Source: Sabellastarte sp. h YS-2021 | Lineage: Eukaryota; Annelida; Polychaeta; Sabellida; Sabellidae | Direction of reading: 5' to 3' | DNA length: 64,000 bases | NCBI GenBank assembly: GCA_964017235.1 | Contig: OZ024931.1 | Location: 139,316,033 to 139,380,032 of the forward strand | Shown: positions 21,950 through 33,333 of the stretch, in pieces | Layout: every line of letters begins with the position of its first letter | Position numbering within the stretch: the first letter of the stretch is position 1 | Translations under genes and position numbers: made by a program | Notes under the pieces: generated by a model | What the model saw: only the letters and a program-made list of their open reading frames with translations | Database searches by the model: none | Told to the model about the DNA's origin: nothing

Positions 21950-23759
21950 TTTAATTAATGCTCAGAGATCAGACCCATATTTTGCCCCAATTGTCAATTT
22001 CCTAGAACGTGGGGAACTCACTGGTCAAGACAGACTTGACAGACGAATTATCATTGAATCAGAATGGTTTCACTTACAACATGGGATTTTATACCGTACC
22101 AGCCTAACCCACTATTGTAAGAATAAGTCTCGGCATAAAGTTGTCTTATGTATTCCAGAAAATCTAATGCTCCAGGCAATAATTCAAACGCATAATGTCG
22201 GCCATCTGGGCATTACCAAGCTGTATTTACAGCTTCGACAACAGTATTATTCACCCAAATTAAGACACATGGTGAAAGACGTAGTTCAGACTTGTCAGAT
22301 ATGTAAAAATGTTAAACCTTTACATTCAAGTCATAAAAAACAATCAAAATGGCGAGACTACCAGCACCTTACAGCAGCTATAGCATGGATTTGTTTGGAC
22401 CTTTATTCGTAAAAACAGATAACTCCAAATCGCCTCTTTTGTATGTCTTGGTTATCAAAGAACTCTGGTCAGGTTGGGTCACTTTGGTTCCACTGTGTGA
22501 AACGACGACAGAGGCAATAGCTGACGCAATTTATTCAGAAATCATATTGAAATTTGGAAATTTCCAAAAATTATGCTCCGATAATGCTGCTAATATGAGC
22601 ACTCTAGCCGTCAAAGAAATTTGTCACCTTCTGTCCATTAAGACCTGCAAATCTTATGCTTATAAAGCCGATAGTAACGGAAAAATTGAGAGAACAATGG
22701 CCGTAATCGGGGCCGCCTTTAGAAAATTTGGGCAAGATTCAAAAGACTGGGTTCATGTGTTGAAGGTTATCGCTTCGAGCATCAATTCGAGCCCACAGGC
22801 ACATACTCAGTTCAGTCCATTCTTCCTCAAGTATTTCCGCGAGTACCCTTCTATCTTCGCATTTTCGGACTCCACCGAGGGCGATCCGACAAATGACAGC
22901 CATTATTATTCAAATGTAGTCAAACGTGTTATGGAGGACAAGTGAATAAGCAAAAAATAAAGGTAGAAAGGTCATCCCCCTCACAATTAATCAGCCAGTG
23001 TATTTAAAATTATTCCATCCAAGTACAGACAAATCCGCAAAACTACAACCACGTTGGAAAGGCCCTTTCTATATAGAAAGCTTCAAAGGCAACAGTGGTG
23101 TTTATCTCTCCAAAGAAATAGGTCAACCGCCTTTAGCTACAGTTTTCCACAGAGATTTCGTCAAGCCATTCATCACACGCTTGGTCCAACCTCAAACAAC
23201 CCCTATTCTTCAGCCCACACATATCAAACCCAAAGACTGGTTAGCACTAGATTTAGACCATATAGAATTTTACTCTGACAAAGAAAATAGCCCTCACAGA
23301 AATGCTCAAACCCAAAATCCGCCACCAGTAAAACCTCCCGGTTTTCAATTAAAAACCCCTCCAGATAGAACAACTGACATTTCAAATGGCCAGTTAACTG
23401 ACGGACCGACAGACAAACACACACGTGACCCCAAACCTGATCGGTCTGAGAACACAGTAGATTCTCCAGAACCTACTATACGAACCACACCAAAACAAAG
23501 GTCAACTGTCAATTCAGAGAATACTGTACATAAGGAGACAAAACCTAGTGTAGACCATAACTCAGACCTACCCACCCTTCTAGGTGAGAAATATTTTGGT
23601 AAAGACCTATATCTCCAATATAAGACAGATCCCCAACATGACAGCATTCAATGGGTGAGAGTATCAGACCTTCCCAAAGATCATATCCATGTTATTAATT
23701 TAGAAGCTGTCCCATTTATTACAAGATCAGGCCGCACCACTAAGCCGCGCCCTCTATGA
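21950..23759 (+). pseudogene. integrase of the LTR element
   Basis: The N-terminal HHCC zinc finger is seen near 22190-22310 (H-x3-H in HNVGH, then CQICKN). The core has D in MDLFGP, D in CSDNAAN and E in GKIER, the DD(35)E triad (22390-22690). A C-terminal segment near 23000 reads LQPRWKGPFYI and VFHRDFVKPF, as in many Gypsy integrases. A Pro/Thr-rich tail ends RSGRTTKPRPL, a recurrent basic end motif in this superfamily. The enzyme made the 5-bp CTCTC duplication. The coding region is broken. Confidence 0.92.
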
Positions 23760-26115
23760 AATAGGACAGTGAACCTGATTTATTTCTTTACTATGTACTT
23801 TCAGGTATCACAACCATAAGCTTAGTATATCAATTTTCCTTCTCAAATGCTCCATTTCAATTTTATCAGCATATAATTATTATTTTGATATTTGATATAT
23901 AATATAGTTCATTATATGAGCAAGACAAACTCCCTGCAAACACTATGTTCCTACATCTGGCTAATTATATGTCAAAAGGATTTTAGTGAAATTAGGTTAA
24001 AGTAACATCCCTGGTTCAAATTTCACTCATTAATCATAATAATAATGCTGGATGATTTTCCGTCTGTAATTCCCAGTAGTGTGCCATGACTAATAATTGT
24101 CACAGTAGAACATTAATCCATTTGAATGCAAGAATAAACAAAACTCAGATTTTTATAATAATGTTCTTGCTGACTACCAAATATATCTCCAATCCAAATT
24201 ACAGTCTTTCCACAGTGAGTAAATTTAAATTGCATTCCATATTAAAGACTCATTTTAAGACAACCAATATATTTTTCTCTTATCCATTATTTACATCAAA
24301 TTACCCAATTGTGCGGTTCCATTTTCATTTTTGTTGAACCAACACATTTTCTAAATGTGCCGCCAAAATTTAATTTAGAACTCATTTTACTCCAGTCATT
24401 CCAAGCCCAGTACTAAACCTCATGCAAAATGCAGGAATAAGTCAACTTAATGGCATTACAGAATTCATATAGATAGAGTTTTGACTGACACTATGCTATA
24501 GTTAACTGTGGCACACTACAGGCACAAATATTGCAAACGGGCAATTAAACGAACAAACAAACATGCTTTCCAACAAAATTACCCACAGAAATATGATTCA
24601 TTATTTGTTAACTTTTCTTGAATATTTTCTATTTTTCAAGTTAATTAGAGCTCACCAAATTATTTCTCACAAAACACACACACAAAAAAGCAAAGATTTC
24701 TGTCCATGGTAGAATTTAGAGTTTTCTGCAAACTTTTGCCAAAAAAAAAATGTCTCAAAAACTCAAATTTTGTAACTCCCCATTTCGTAATAAGAAAGCT
24801 TATTCTTCTTACATTTAAAGGTCCATCTCTTAAAGGAACTTTTGGTGAAACTCATTAGTTGTGACTCACTATTTTCCCCACCAAGATAGTCATAAGATAC
24901 AGAATATAATCACCAAGTTTTACGGAGATTACTTTCCAAAATAGAATCCAATGCCGTAAAAATGTCTTTAAAAAATGATTAAGGCAGTCTTTTACGACTG
25001 GCAATTTCCCGTGTATAGTCCAATAAGACCCCATAAAAAACCCATAAAGAGTCCTTTATGACATCATTAGGGACAATCATTAGATGCTTTACCACATTCA
25101 ATTCACATAAACATGGCAGCTGCTTGACGCCTATGAAGTCAGAAACTGTCTGGAAATGGGCAGAAACAAAGACCTGCCCTGGAGTATGAATCATACAGCT
25201 TGCCTCAAATAACAAAAAAGAAAAAAACTAGACAGACATCAATCCCCTTTAAATCTGCGCAGTCAGGGCCACATTTAGAACTGAACCCAAGCTTACCATA
25301 TAGACTATTGCGCATACTGGAATTAACATACAGGGAAATGTAGGGACAATTCGGACTTCAACTTTAGTGTTGAATTTTGTGAACAATAATTTATCCACCT
25401 CTTACTTCTACATCAGTGCTCCACTATTTTAACTTAGGAAACTTATACTTGATAATCAGCAACTATACTACAATTAACAGACCAACATCAGCTTAAACTC
25501 TTGCACATATTCTGATTGCCTAATAGTGTGACTGATCACACTCTCTATTCACTCTCAATTGATCAATACAAAGCAGACTGGGCAAGGAGACTATTAACAT
25601 TTTCTGAGTCATACAGTCACATGGGAAACATTGGAGCCCGGTTTGGTATTAGCCCCCTCAGACCTAGCGCGCACATATAATAAGGCAGACCATCACGCCC
25701 TACACATAACACATCCATGGATGATTAATAATAGGGTCTGGGGCGGGGCGGTGCCAACTGGATTCTCTCAGTGTCAGCTTCCCAGAATAAAGGCCGTCTA
25801 GCTAGACTACGCTCAGGACTTGTGCTTTATAATTAGCCTCAGTTTCCAGTAGCCCACCAATGCAACTTGTGAACTCTTAAATGTTGAATGCAAGGACTTG
25901 GAAATAAATTCACACTTACCAGATAACATCAAGTTGACTTTACATTGGACTTACATAATACTTAAGAGATATGATTTAAGAATAGAAATGTACTTTGACA
26001 AACAAACAGTACTTAGTTAGCATTATAAACCAACAGGATTACATGTTCATTGGAAGGACATTATAAAAAAAAAAAAATGCATGCGACTTTGATAAAACAG
26101 TGAACTTTAACAGTT
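23760..26115 (+). other. spacer between pol and env of the LTR element
   Basis: About 2.4 kb without convincing coding content, very AT-rich up to about 25300. From about 25620 to 25930 the composition changes and promoter-like signals appear (separate entry). Spliced env mRNAs are known for errantivirus-like elements, so the acceptor for env may lie near the right end; I could not fix it. Confidence 0.5.
25620..25935 (+). promoter_or_regulatory. promoter-like or remnant-LTR-like patch inside the LTR element
   Basis: Within an AT-rich spacer there is a GC-richer patch: CATATAATAAGG near 25673 (TATA-like), GGGGCGGGGCGG near 25741-25752 (GC-box-like), AATAAAGG near 25787 and an exon-like stretch to TTACCAG at about 25921. 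It may be an internal promoter for the env transcript, a leader exon, or a decayed solo LTR of another element. Confidence 0.3.
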
Positions 26116-28882
26116 GTGTCGGAATCACAGAACCGAATTACCACTTCTACAGAGACAGTAGTTATCAGATCGACAGACAACAACATGGGACTTTTGATGT
26201 ACTTATACTTATTTACCACCCCAGTGGTTATACTTGGGTTACCATCTCCTTGTGTCAACAGAGCGAATTACGGACTTACATTCAGAGCTGCTGGTGACAT
26301 GCAGTTTGTCACTGACAAGTGGTTACACTTATTCAGGATCCGCTTACCCCAGGTTCCCACCTTCAAGGTTACAGCTTTGAGACCTTGCTCTACTTGGGCC
26401 AGAACTACAGCCACCCCACACCAGACATTACACAAAGGATGTGTACATTTAGCTGACCACGCCCAAACACTACCGAAACAATGTCAGTCCGCGAAAGAAG
26501 GACCGGACTACTTGAACAGAGCCAACTGCCAGGCCCAAAATGCATATGCCCAGGTTGTCACCAAGATCTTCAATGATTTTGCAGCTGAGTATTCAAGATT
26601 CTACCACAAGCTTAACATGACTTTCAGTGATTTTTCTTCCAGTAGGCACAGACCTGCTTGGTTAGATATCTCTGGCATCTTTTCTAAAGTTTTTGGTTTT
26701 GGTCGACAAAAAGATATTGATCAAATGAACTCTGCAGTTGCACATTTAGAAACTCAATTCAAAAACCATGCTCTGGCAACCCAAAACATGTTCAAAGACA
26801 TGCATTCAGCCTTGGATTTGACCAATAAAAGGCTTGGCCATTTATCTACTAGACTCCAAACATTGTCAAACTTCACCTCTGAATTTGCTACTCACATGGT
26901 TAATAACCTAGCATTTGCTTTACAGTTTTCAAGCACACGTTTCAAAGATATTTTTGACCTTTACAGAGAATTTGAAAATGTTTCTACTGAACTCAGAAAT
27001 TTAGAAACTGGTTTGGCTTCTTTAATACAAGGTCATTTGTCACCACATTTAATAACTTTTGACTTAGCCAAGGATGTCCTTGACATGGTGGCTACCAGAC
27101 TCAGAAAGAGTCGGCCTCTTGAACACCTAGCAATAACCAGTGCACAAAAATTTTATGCCATTGAGGATTTTTACATTCAGAGAAAAGATAATACTTTGCA
27201 CTTGGGAATTCACATCCCAGTTACATTCAACAGTGGACGTTTTCATCTATACCAAATCAACAGTCACCCACTTCCTGCAGCCATGAATTCCCCTCATATC
27301 ACATACATCAAGGATGTAGAAGAGTACTTAGCACAGTCAACAGACAGACGATTCTACTTTCACCCCAGACAACAAGATTTGTTTGCACACTGTACTCCTG
27401 GTGACAAGAAAATATGTTCTTATCAGCCACCTTTGCATGATGCTAGCCAACAACTTTCGTGTGAGTATGTAATCTTCATAAACTCAGAACACATCACAGA
27501 ACAGACTTGCCAGTATAGTATTCAGACAACTGTTATAACTCCACAGATAATTCCTTTAAATGCTACTACATATCTAATTCAGAATATATCAGAGTATACC
27601 ATCACTTGTAAAGATATGTCTCAAACTAAGAAAGGTTGTAAAACGTGTTTTTTGCTCTTACAACATAGTTGTGGTTGTGTTATACAATATGATAATACAG
27701 TGATCTTTCCCCAGTATTTAGATTGTGAATCATCTATTACTAGTACACAAGTTAAGTACCCTGGAAATTTAATGGTAGCCAAGATATTACTTGCAGAGAA
27801 AGATCTATCACAGTTTAGAGCCAACACATTTGATGATAATGATCCTGATTTGGCTTTACCTAATCTCAAAATTTTTGACACAAAAATGTCTGACAGTGTA
27901 GCAACAGACCATCAAGACGCCCTTGACTTACACAAAGTATTACAGAATCTACAGAATAATGAGGTAACATACCGACATTTAGCTGACAAGTTGTATGACA
28001 CCCATATTCAGCCACTCTATGCTAAAACTGGCATTGTGAAAGACATTCTCCCCTGGCTAAATTTTATTTTAAATGTAATTGCATACACCAGCTTTTGTTT
28101 TAAGGGCTCACCCAACCAGAGCCTATGATTTTGACTCAGATGAGATTTATGAAGCAGATACACCATCACCAACACCCTGGTATCACCCTTTAGTGATAAC
28201 CCCGACACCCCATACTGCAACCCTACTCACAGCACTAATATTCCTAATCTTTGCTTGGTGCTGCAAGGATCTCATTGTTTTAGGACTAAATAAGATCAAA
28301 TGGTTTAGAAATTTCACCATATTTTGGCCAGCTAGCCAGAGCTGGGATATAGTTTTTCAGATAGCACACAAACACAATCTGATCACCATATACCTTGGAC
28401 CTGTACCTTCCTTAATGACAGACTTTTCAACAATCACTCAAAACCCTATCACCAGAGTCAAAGTGCAAACATTACTGCCCTTCTTTATATATAAACTGAC
28501 TGTTATGCAAGAAGATGGTGCCCTCTTAAGGAAAAATGGTGACATTTGGAGAGTACCCTCATGTGTACACATAGGCCCATTAGTAGCCCGTAGGATAAGA
28601 TATGCTTTGACCCACCCACCTTTGAGATACAGAGTTTTGATAGGCCAAGATGGTATTTTCAGAAGCCCACCTATATATGTAGAATCTTTTCCACATCAGT
28701 ACCAGCTCCCACCACGGTATATAATGGAAACACTCAATAATGCAGGACATGATCAACAACCTCTTATGCCCCACATTCCCCCACCACATACAGATCTCAG
28801 AGCAGAGTTACACTCTGCTATACAAAAGCACGAGAAAACACAGTCCGTGACCCTAGTTGCCCCAATACATGGTCAACGTTGA
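26116..28882 (+). CDS. envelope-like fusion glycoprotein region
   Basis: An open region of about 670 residues plus a downstream membrane/tail part. A hydrophobic leader follows an internal Met (MGLLMYLYLFTTPVVILGL). After about 170 residues comes a basic SSRHR stretch (near 26640) that could be a furin-type site, then ISGIFSKVFGFG, a Gly/Phe-rich segment like a fusion peptide, then a long heptad-rich helix (26690-27020). A Cys-rich ectodomain and hydrophobic segments near 28045-28100 and 28200-28270 follow, with a cytoplasmic-like tail to 28882. This layout resembles the baculovirus F/errantivirus Env group; that is inference from architecture. It looks nearly intact, with perhaps one break. 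Confidence 0.75.
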
Positions 28883-30430
28883 GGCAACAGCTGCACAAAG
28901 TGCAGTTTCAAACACCAACACAATACGTGTCCATCCAAACTTATACCAAACAAACAGTAGACAGTTGAACACTACTGCATGATAGTGCCACAGTTAAATC
29001 CAGATGGCACAGCACACGACTTAGCAAGTACATAATATGTTCAAACAAAAAATAAATGGACTACATTATTGTTGTAAATCAATAACATAATTTTCAGCAC
29101 AAAAGAGACTTTGTTCCCAAAGACTTTCTAATGTGTTTCTCAACACTAAACTTGAGCAATGATCATAAGATACATATGTTAAATATATTGTGCAACCATG
29201 CTAAATATTCTTTCTACAGTATTGATTAAATTTGATGAAAGTTTCTTCTTCAAATACAACATTTTATTATCCTGTATATTTTACAACTTCATTCTCTGTG
29301 TATTTATTTTGTATCCTGTGTATTTCATTCAAGTTTGCAATATTTTGATTCTCATATAAGTCATTTTACATGTCAAGACCATGACCACATTCAAGTTGCT
29401 AACCTATAAATTTCTCATTAGTCAATGGTAAGAGGCATTGGAATTGGCCGGAAACCCACCGCCAACGGAAAATGTTTTCTAATACCTGTTCTTTCTTTTG
29501 CTGGAACCTTACCGCTTAGGGAGTTCACCTGGTTCCATTGACAACATGAAGTCAAAATTCAAATCAATATTACTACTGTTTACATATTCTCATGACAACC
29601 TTCATTACATTTTTCTTACTTTTGGTCACTTTTGCACTATTTCCTTTCATATCAATTTGGTATGGTCCACAGCATATAGAATGATGCACAAGATCTGTAT
29701 ATTATTGGTCATACAGATTTATTATTTAGAATATTATATGTACTTTGTCATTTTCATATGTACTAAGGTGTGATTAACTTATATATTTTATCACAGCACC
29801 CACAGTACTGTTATTCATCTCTGGTGCATTGTTGTTAATAACATGCTTATAATTAGTCTTAAATTTGATAGACGCTGCATACTGCTATTTCATTCGAAAT
29901 TCCTATTTTTTAGAACCATAACCATCTTCAAAAAAAAAAATAAATAAATAAATAACAAATAAATAAATAATAATAAAAATACAATTCATTATTATCACCT
30001 TTAGACAATCCCCGTGTGGAGCCCGGGATATGCCATAGCTACTTTATTGCAAGTATTGGATATTATATTCAACTACTAATTATACTAGTGTTACACTATC
30101 TCAGCTATTGTCAGGCATATGCAGAATAGGCCCACACCATTCGTGGTTGTCGTAAAAAGCGACTAATACTCTGGTTTCAGCAACAAAGTGTCAGTGCAGC
30201 GTTCAGCATTTACAATACTGTGTATTCACAGTATATACTCAGACTTGAGAGACAGTAAAAATATTAGTACAGCATCTAAAGTGCTGTGTGTTGACAGTAT
30301 ATTGATTCAATTACTGTTGTTCATTGTTGTGACATTTGGGTAACTGTAATTCTGTTGTGCATTCGCCAATTATCAATTGCTTATTCTTGTATACTAGTAT
30401 TGTATTACACAACTTTGTGACCAGCTACAG
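28883..30430 (+). other. non-coding spacer after env
   Basis: AT-rich, with an A/AAAT-rich microsatellite at about 29927-29985. Near 30214-30233 ATACTGTGTATTCACAGTAT forms a perfect 8-bp hairpin, and a looser copy lies about 75 bases on. No coding region is seen. Confidence 0.5.
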
Positions 30431-31588
30431 TTATGCAACCAACATCTTTCAGACCTAGCTCTGGTCACTCTGCTTCTTGCACACGTTGTACCCCTCCCAG
30501 GGCTACCACCGTCCAAGATATGCCTGAAGATTTTTAGACCGCATATGCAACAGCAGGGTCACCGCATCAAAATCATGATGCGCTACAACAACTCCCGCTT
30601 AGGTTCCAACAATGTCGTACCTTTCGGCATCCTTACCCTCAATTAATTGACCCAGCTTTCTGGAACTACAACCCACAAGCAACCCCTCAACCCAGTATTC
30701 CCCAACCCAACAGATTTATTGACCCTTTACAGTGCCCACTACACAGTACAGCAACGTGGCATAATGACACACAGGTATTCTCTATTAATCTACACCACCT
30801 ACTCCACAACAGTCGCTTAGCAGTTTGGTTACACAGTTTTGGCCAACTGTATAATATACAACAAGGCTCAATATCTTTAAATATTCACTCACCAATACTT
30901 GACGTCCCCAACTTAGCTCAAGGACAAGCAGAAATGCTTTATATGCATTTTGACCATACTGCTTTCACAATGGCCTTGACATTTTTGGCACAGGCACAAT
31001 TATACCTTTCCATACACTACTATGGACCCATTACAGTTCCTTAGACCCCTGGTATACCTCCAACCTTATACGTTTCCAATAGATATCATGGTAGCCATGT
31101 TACGCAGTGTTCCTGTTAGAACTTGGGCGAAACTTTATGTTTTGACCCGCACATTTTTCCCACGACAAACAACACTGATTACGCTACTCGAAAATTACAA
31201 CTTATGGCATGTCCGCATCCCAATGACACGGCTATGCTCCATTTGGATGCATACCCACACATTTCAAAATGTCACCTGCAGTGCACACCGCCTTTCCCTT
31301 CACGCCACGATTAGAATACGCCAAGGTCGTTGCATTATTTGTGAATTCCACATACCTATCCAAGAATTGCGCAGTCCAACATGCTTCCGCAACTTTTATA
31401 TAACACCATGCTGCCACTATTACGCGCACTTTGAATGCTGGCTCAGTGTATCGCAGACTGATTATACGTGCCACATATGTACTCAGCGATACAACTCCGG
31501 TCACATGAGCCCTCTCCGTGCTCCTCCAGTAGTGACACCTAATTCCTTTGGTATTTATGCCAGAATGCTGGCAGATTTCCGTTCTTAA
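30430..31588 (+). pseudogene. accessory coding region with RING-H2-like finger
   Basis: A coding-like stretch near the 3' end of the element, its upstream half rich in Gln, Pro, His and Asn. The downstream half carries a Cys/His array at 31331-31480: C-x2-C-x22-C-x-H-x3-H-x2-C-x10-C-x2-C, which fits the RING-H2 pattern exactly (CIIC, PCCHYYAHFEC, CHIC). RING fingers are usually E3 ubiquitin ligases or their adaptors. Such a gene is not a standard part of Gypsy elements, so it may be a captured host gene or an unusual accessory protein. The region seems broken about once; function is inferred from the finger alone. Confidence 0.65.
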
Positions 31589-32767
31589 GTTACTGTATTT
31601 CTTTTCTCCAAGCCTCCAGGCTCAAAATCTATCACTCATACCACCAGTAATTAAATCCACCCGCATTTTATTCCTGAGTTGCATACTGTTAAAGTATATG
31701 AAATATATATATTGCCAGTTACCTATAGTTGAGTGTTACCTGCAATGTATACCTATACTATATTGTTTTGTCATGAAATCACGAAGTATGAGATGTTTCA
31801 GTATTTTGTGACTTGTATCTTATGTACTGTTCATTAATTAAGTCATATATACATGTGTATCTAGATATATATATATATGCATTCAAAATGGACATATAGA
31901 GTGTGTCTTATTATGCTAATGCCTTTGCATCTTTTACCACAGAGTCTATCCAAACAATGTTGCCTTTATTGGCCGCAGTACTGTATAATTGCTTAACTGT
32001 ATTATTTGAAGAGTCCTTATCTTAAATGATTGGTTCTCCGATGGATATGATAATATTGTTCACATTAATGTTGCTTATTAGTTATGCAATATGCGTACCA
32101 ATGTATTACTTTTTCTTCTACACAAGACACTCTCACGTAAACACGCATTTCTTTTTACCCTGTTATTAGCTCTATTTCAGTATTTCTATTATCCCCAGTA
32201 ACAACATTGATTTTTGCCATACCTTATACCACCTATTCCCTTACACATTATTGCTGCCCATAAACCTCCCCAAATGTGTAATGGTCAATAGCCTTTCAGA
32301 GAGCTATATTTGGTAGACTTAAAATACTCAAAGTAAAAACAGTCTTATCCCAAGGTGTTGTAATTTATGTATTACAAGGTAAATTAGCCCATTCTCCAAA
32401 GCTCTGTATTAATGGCATTTTCTGTACGTTTTCAATTTGATGAAACTATGAACAATAATACAATGTTTCAAACAAATATTGATGACACATGTGTAAGATT
32501 TCTAGTAATGTAATTGAGTAATCAAGTTGTTTCAAATTATATAGTTATAACTCCACCAGGTATTCTTGTCGGTATTAAACACAATGGTGTAACTTATTGC
32601 CTAAAAAGGATAAATATAAAGTGGTACTTTAAAATGTAATATTGAGTAATCTAAGTGCTTATAGTTTGCACTGTTGTTGCATGCAGCAAAAATTTTAGAA
32701 TTTACTTCTTCATTTACCTCATCTCGTTACTATGGCAGCGAGGTCTTGCCATCTCTACCCCCCGGTG
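31589..32767 (+). other. 3' untranslated region of the LTR element
   Basis: About 1.2 kb between the accessory region and the 3' LTR, AT-rich, with a TA-rich run near 31860-31880. Just before the LTR lies ATGGCA...TGCCAT, a small inverted repeat. No coding region or clear purine tract is seen. Confidence 0.45.
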
Positions 32768-33333
32768 TGTAATGGTCAAGAATTTGAGTAAAACAGCTAA
32801 ATGGAAACAAACCTCAATATTCCTTAATAACAGGCAAGCAATCCCAGAGAACTAGTTTTTGCTGGCTGCAGCACAGACACAAATCAATACTCAAGGCAGT
32901 CCACTCCTAATTAAAGCCTTAGCCAATCCCTGCTCTTTTAGGTGACGCAACCCTTGTAAAGTTACTGATATAATAACCCCGGCTTGCTGCTAGAGAGAGA
33001 GGGAGAGAGAGATGTACAGTCTAGTGTTTTAACAACTAACATTCTGAGGACTAAGTTGAGTTCACACTTCCTGAGAATTACTGAGTTTGAGTTATCAAAA
33101 TATACATGAATTGTACTTATGAATTGTTACAAGATGAGTGAATAAACTATGAAGGAGTAAACATGTGTTTCGCTTCTGCCATTGCGGCGACCTGGACCTC
33201 TCATAAAAACCAGCCAAGCGAGTCAAGGCAGAAGTGGACATAGTGGAGATCTGGGAATCCACAGCTGCCGTCAGGCACTGCTGGAGTCCACCAAAATCAC
33301 ACCCTCTACCCCCAAAAACACATAAATTGGACA
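32768..33333 (+). repeat. 3' LTR
   Basis: 566 bp matching 16542-17107 with about 9 mismatches. It ends CA directly before CTCTC (33334-33338). The poly(A) signal AATAAA lies at 33141-33146. Confidence 0.95.

Larger units (their letters stand above)
16542..33333 (+). mobile_element. Ty3/Gypsy-class endogenous retrovirus-like element with env and a RING-like accessory region
   Basis: This is a 16.8-kb LTR element inserted into LINE A in the same orientation. Parts: 566-bp LTRs (TG...CA), gag with two CCHC knuckles, aspartic protease, reverse transcriptase/RNase H, integrase, a 2.4-kb spacer, an envelope-like region, a further spacer and a 3' accessory region. The pol order (RT before integrase) and motifs place it in Ty3/Gypsy; the envelope suggests an errantivirus-like life style. 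By eye the LTRs differ at about 9 of 566 sites and have equal length, so insertion is fairly recent. The coding parts are broken in roughly six to ten places. I could not assign the primer-binding site to a tRNA, nor recognise a clear polypurine tract. Confidence 0.96.

Noticed and set aside
30140-30165. GTCGTAAAAAGCGACTAA as a known molluscan SINE segment
   Set aside because: The phrase resembles one I recall from gastropod repeats, but no tRNA head or tail accompanies it here.
32655-32855. Open frame crossing into the 3' LTR, and its partner at 16435-16629
   Set aside because: The shared C-terminal residues come from the LTR start itself, not from a conserved protein.
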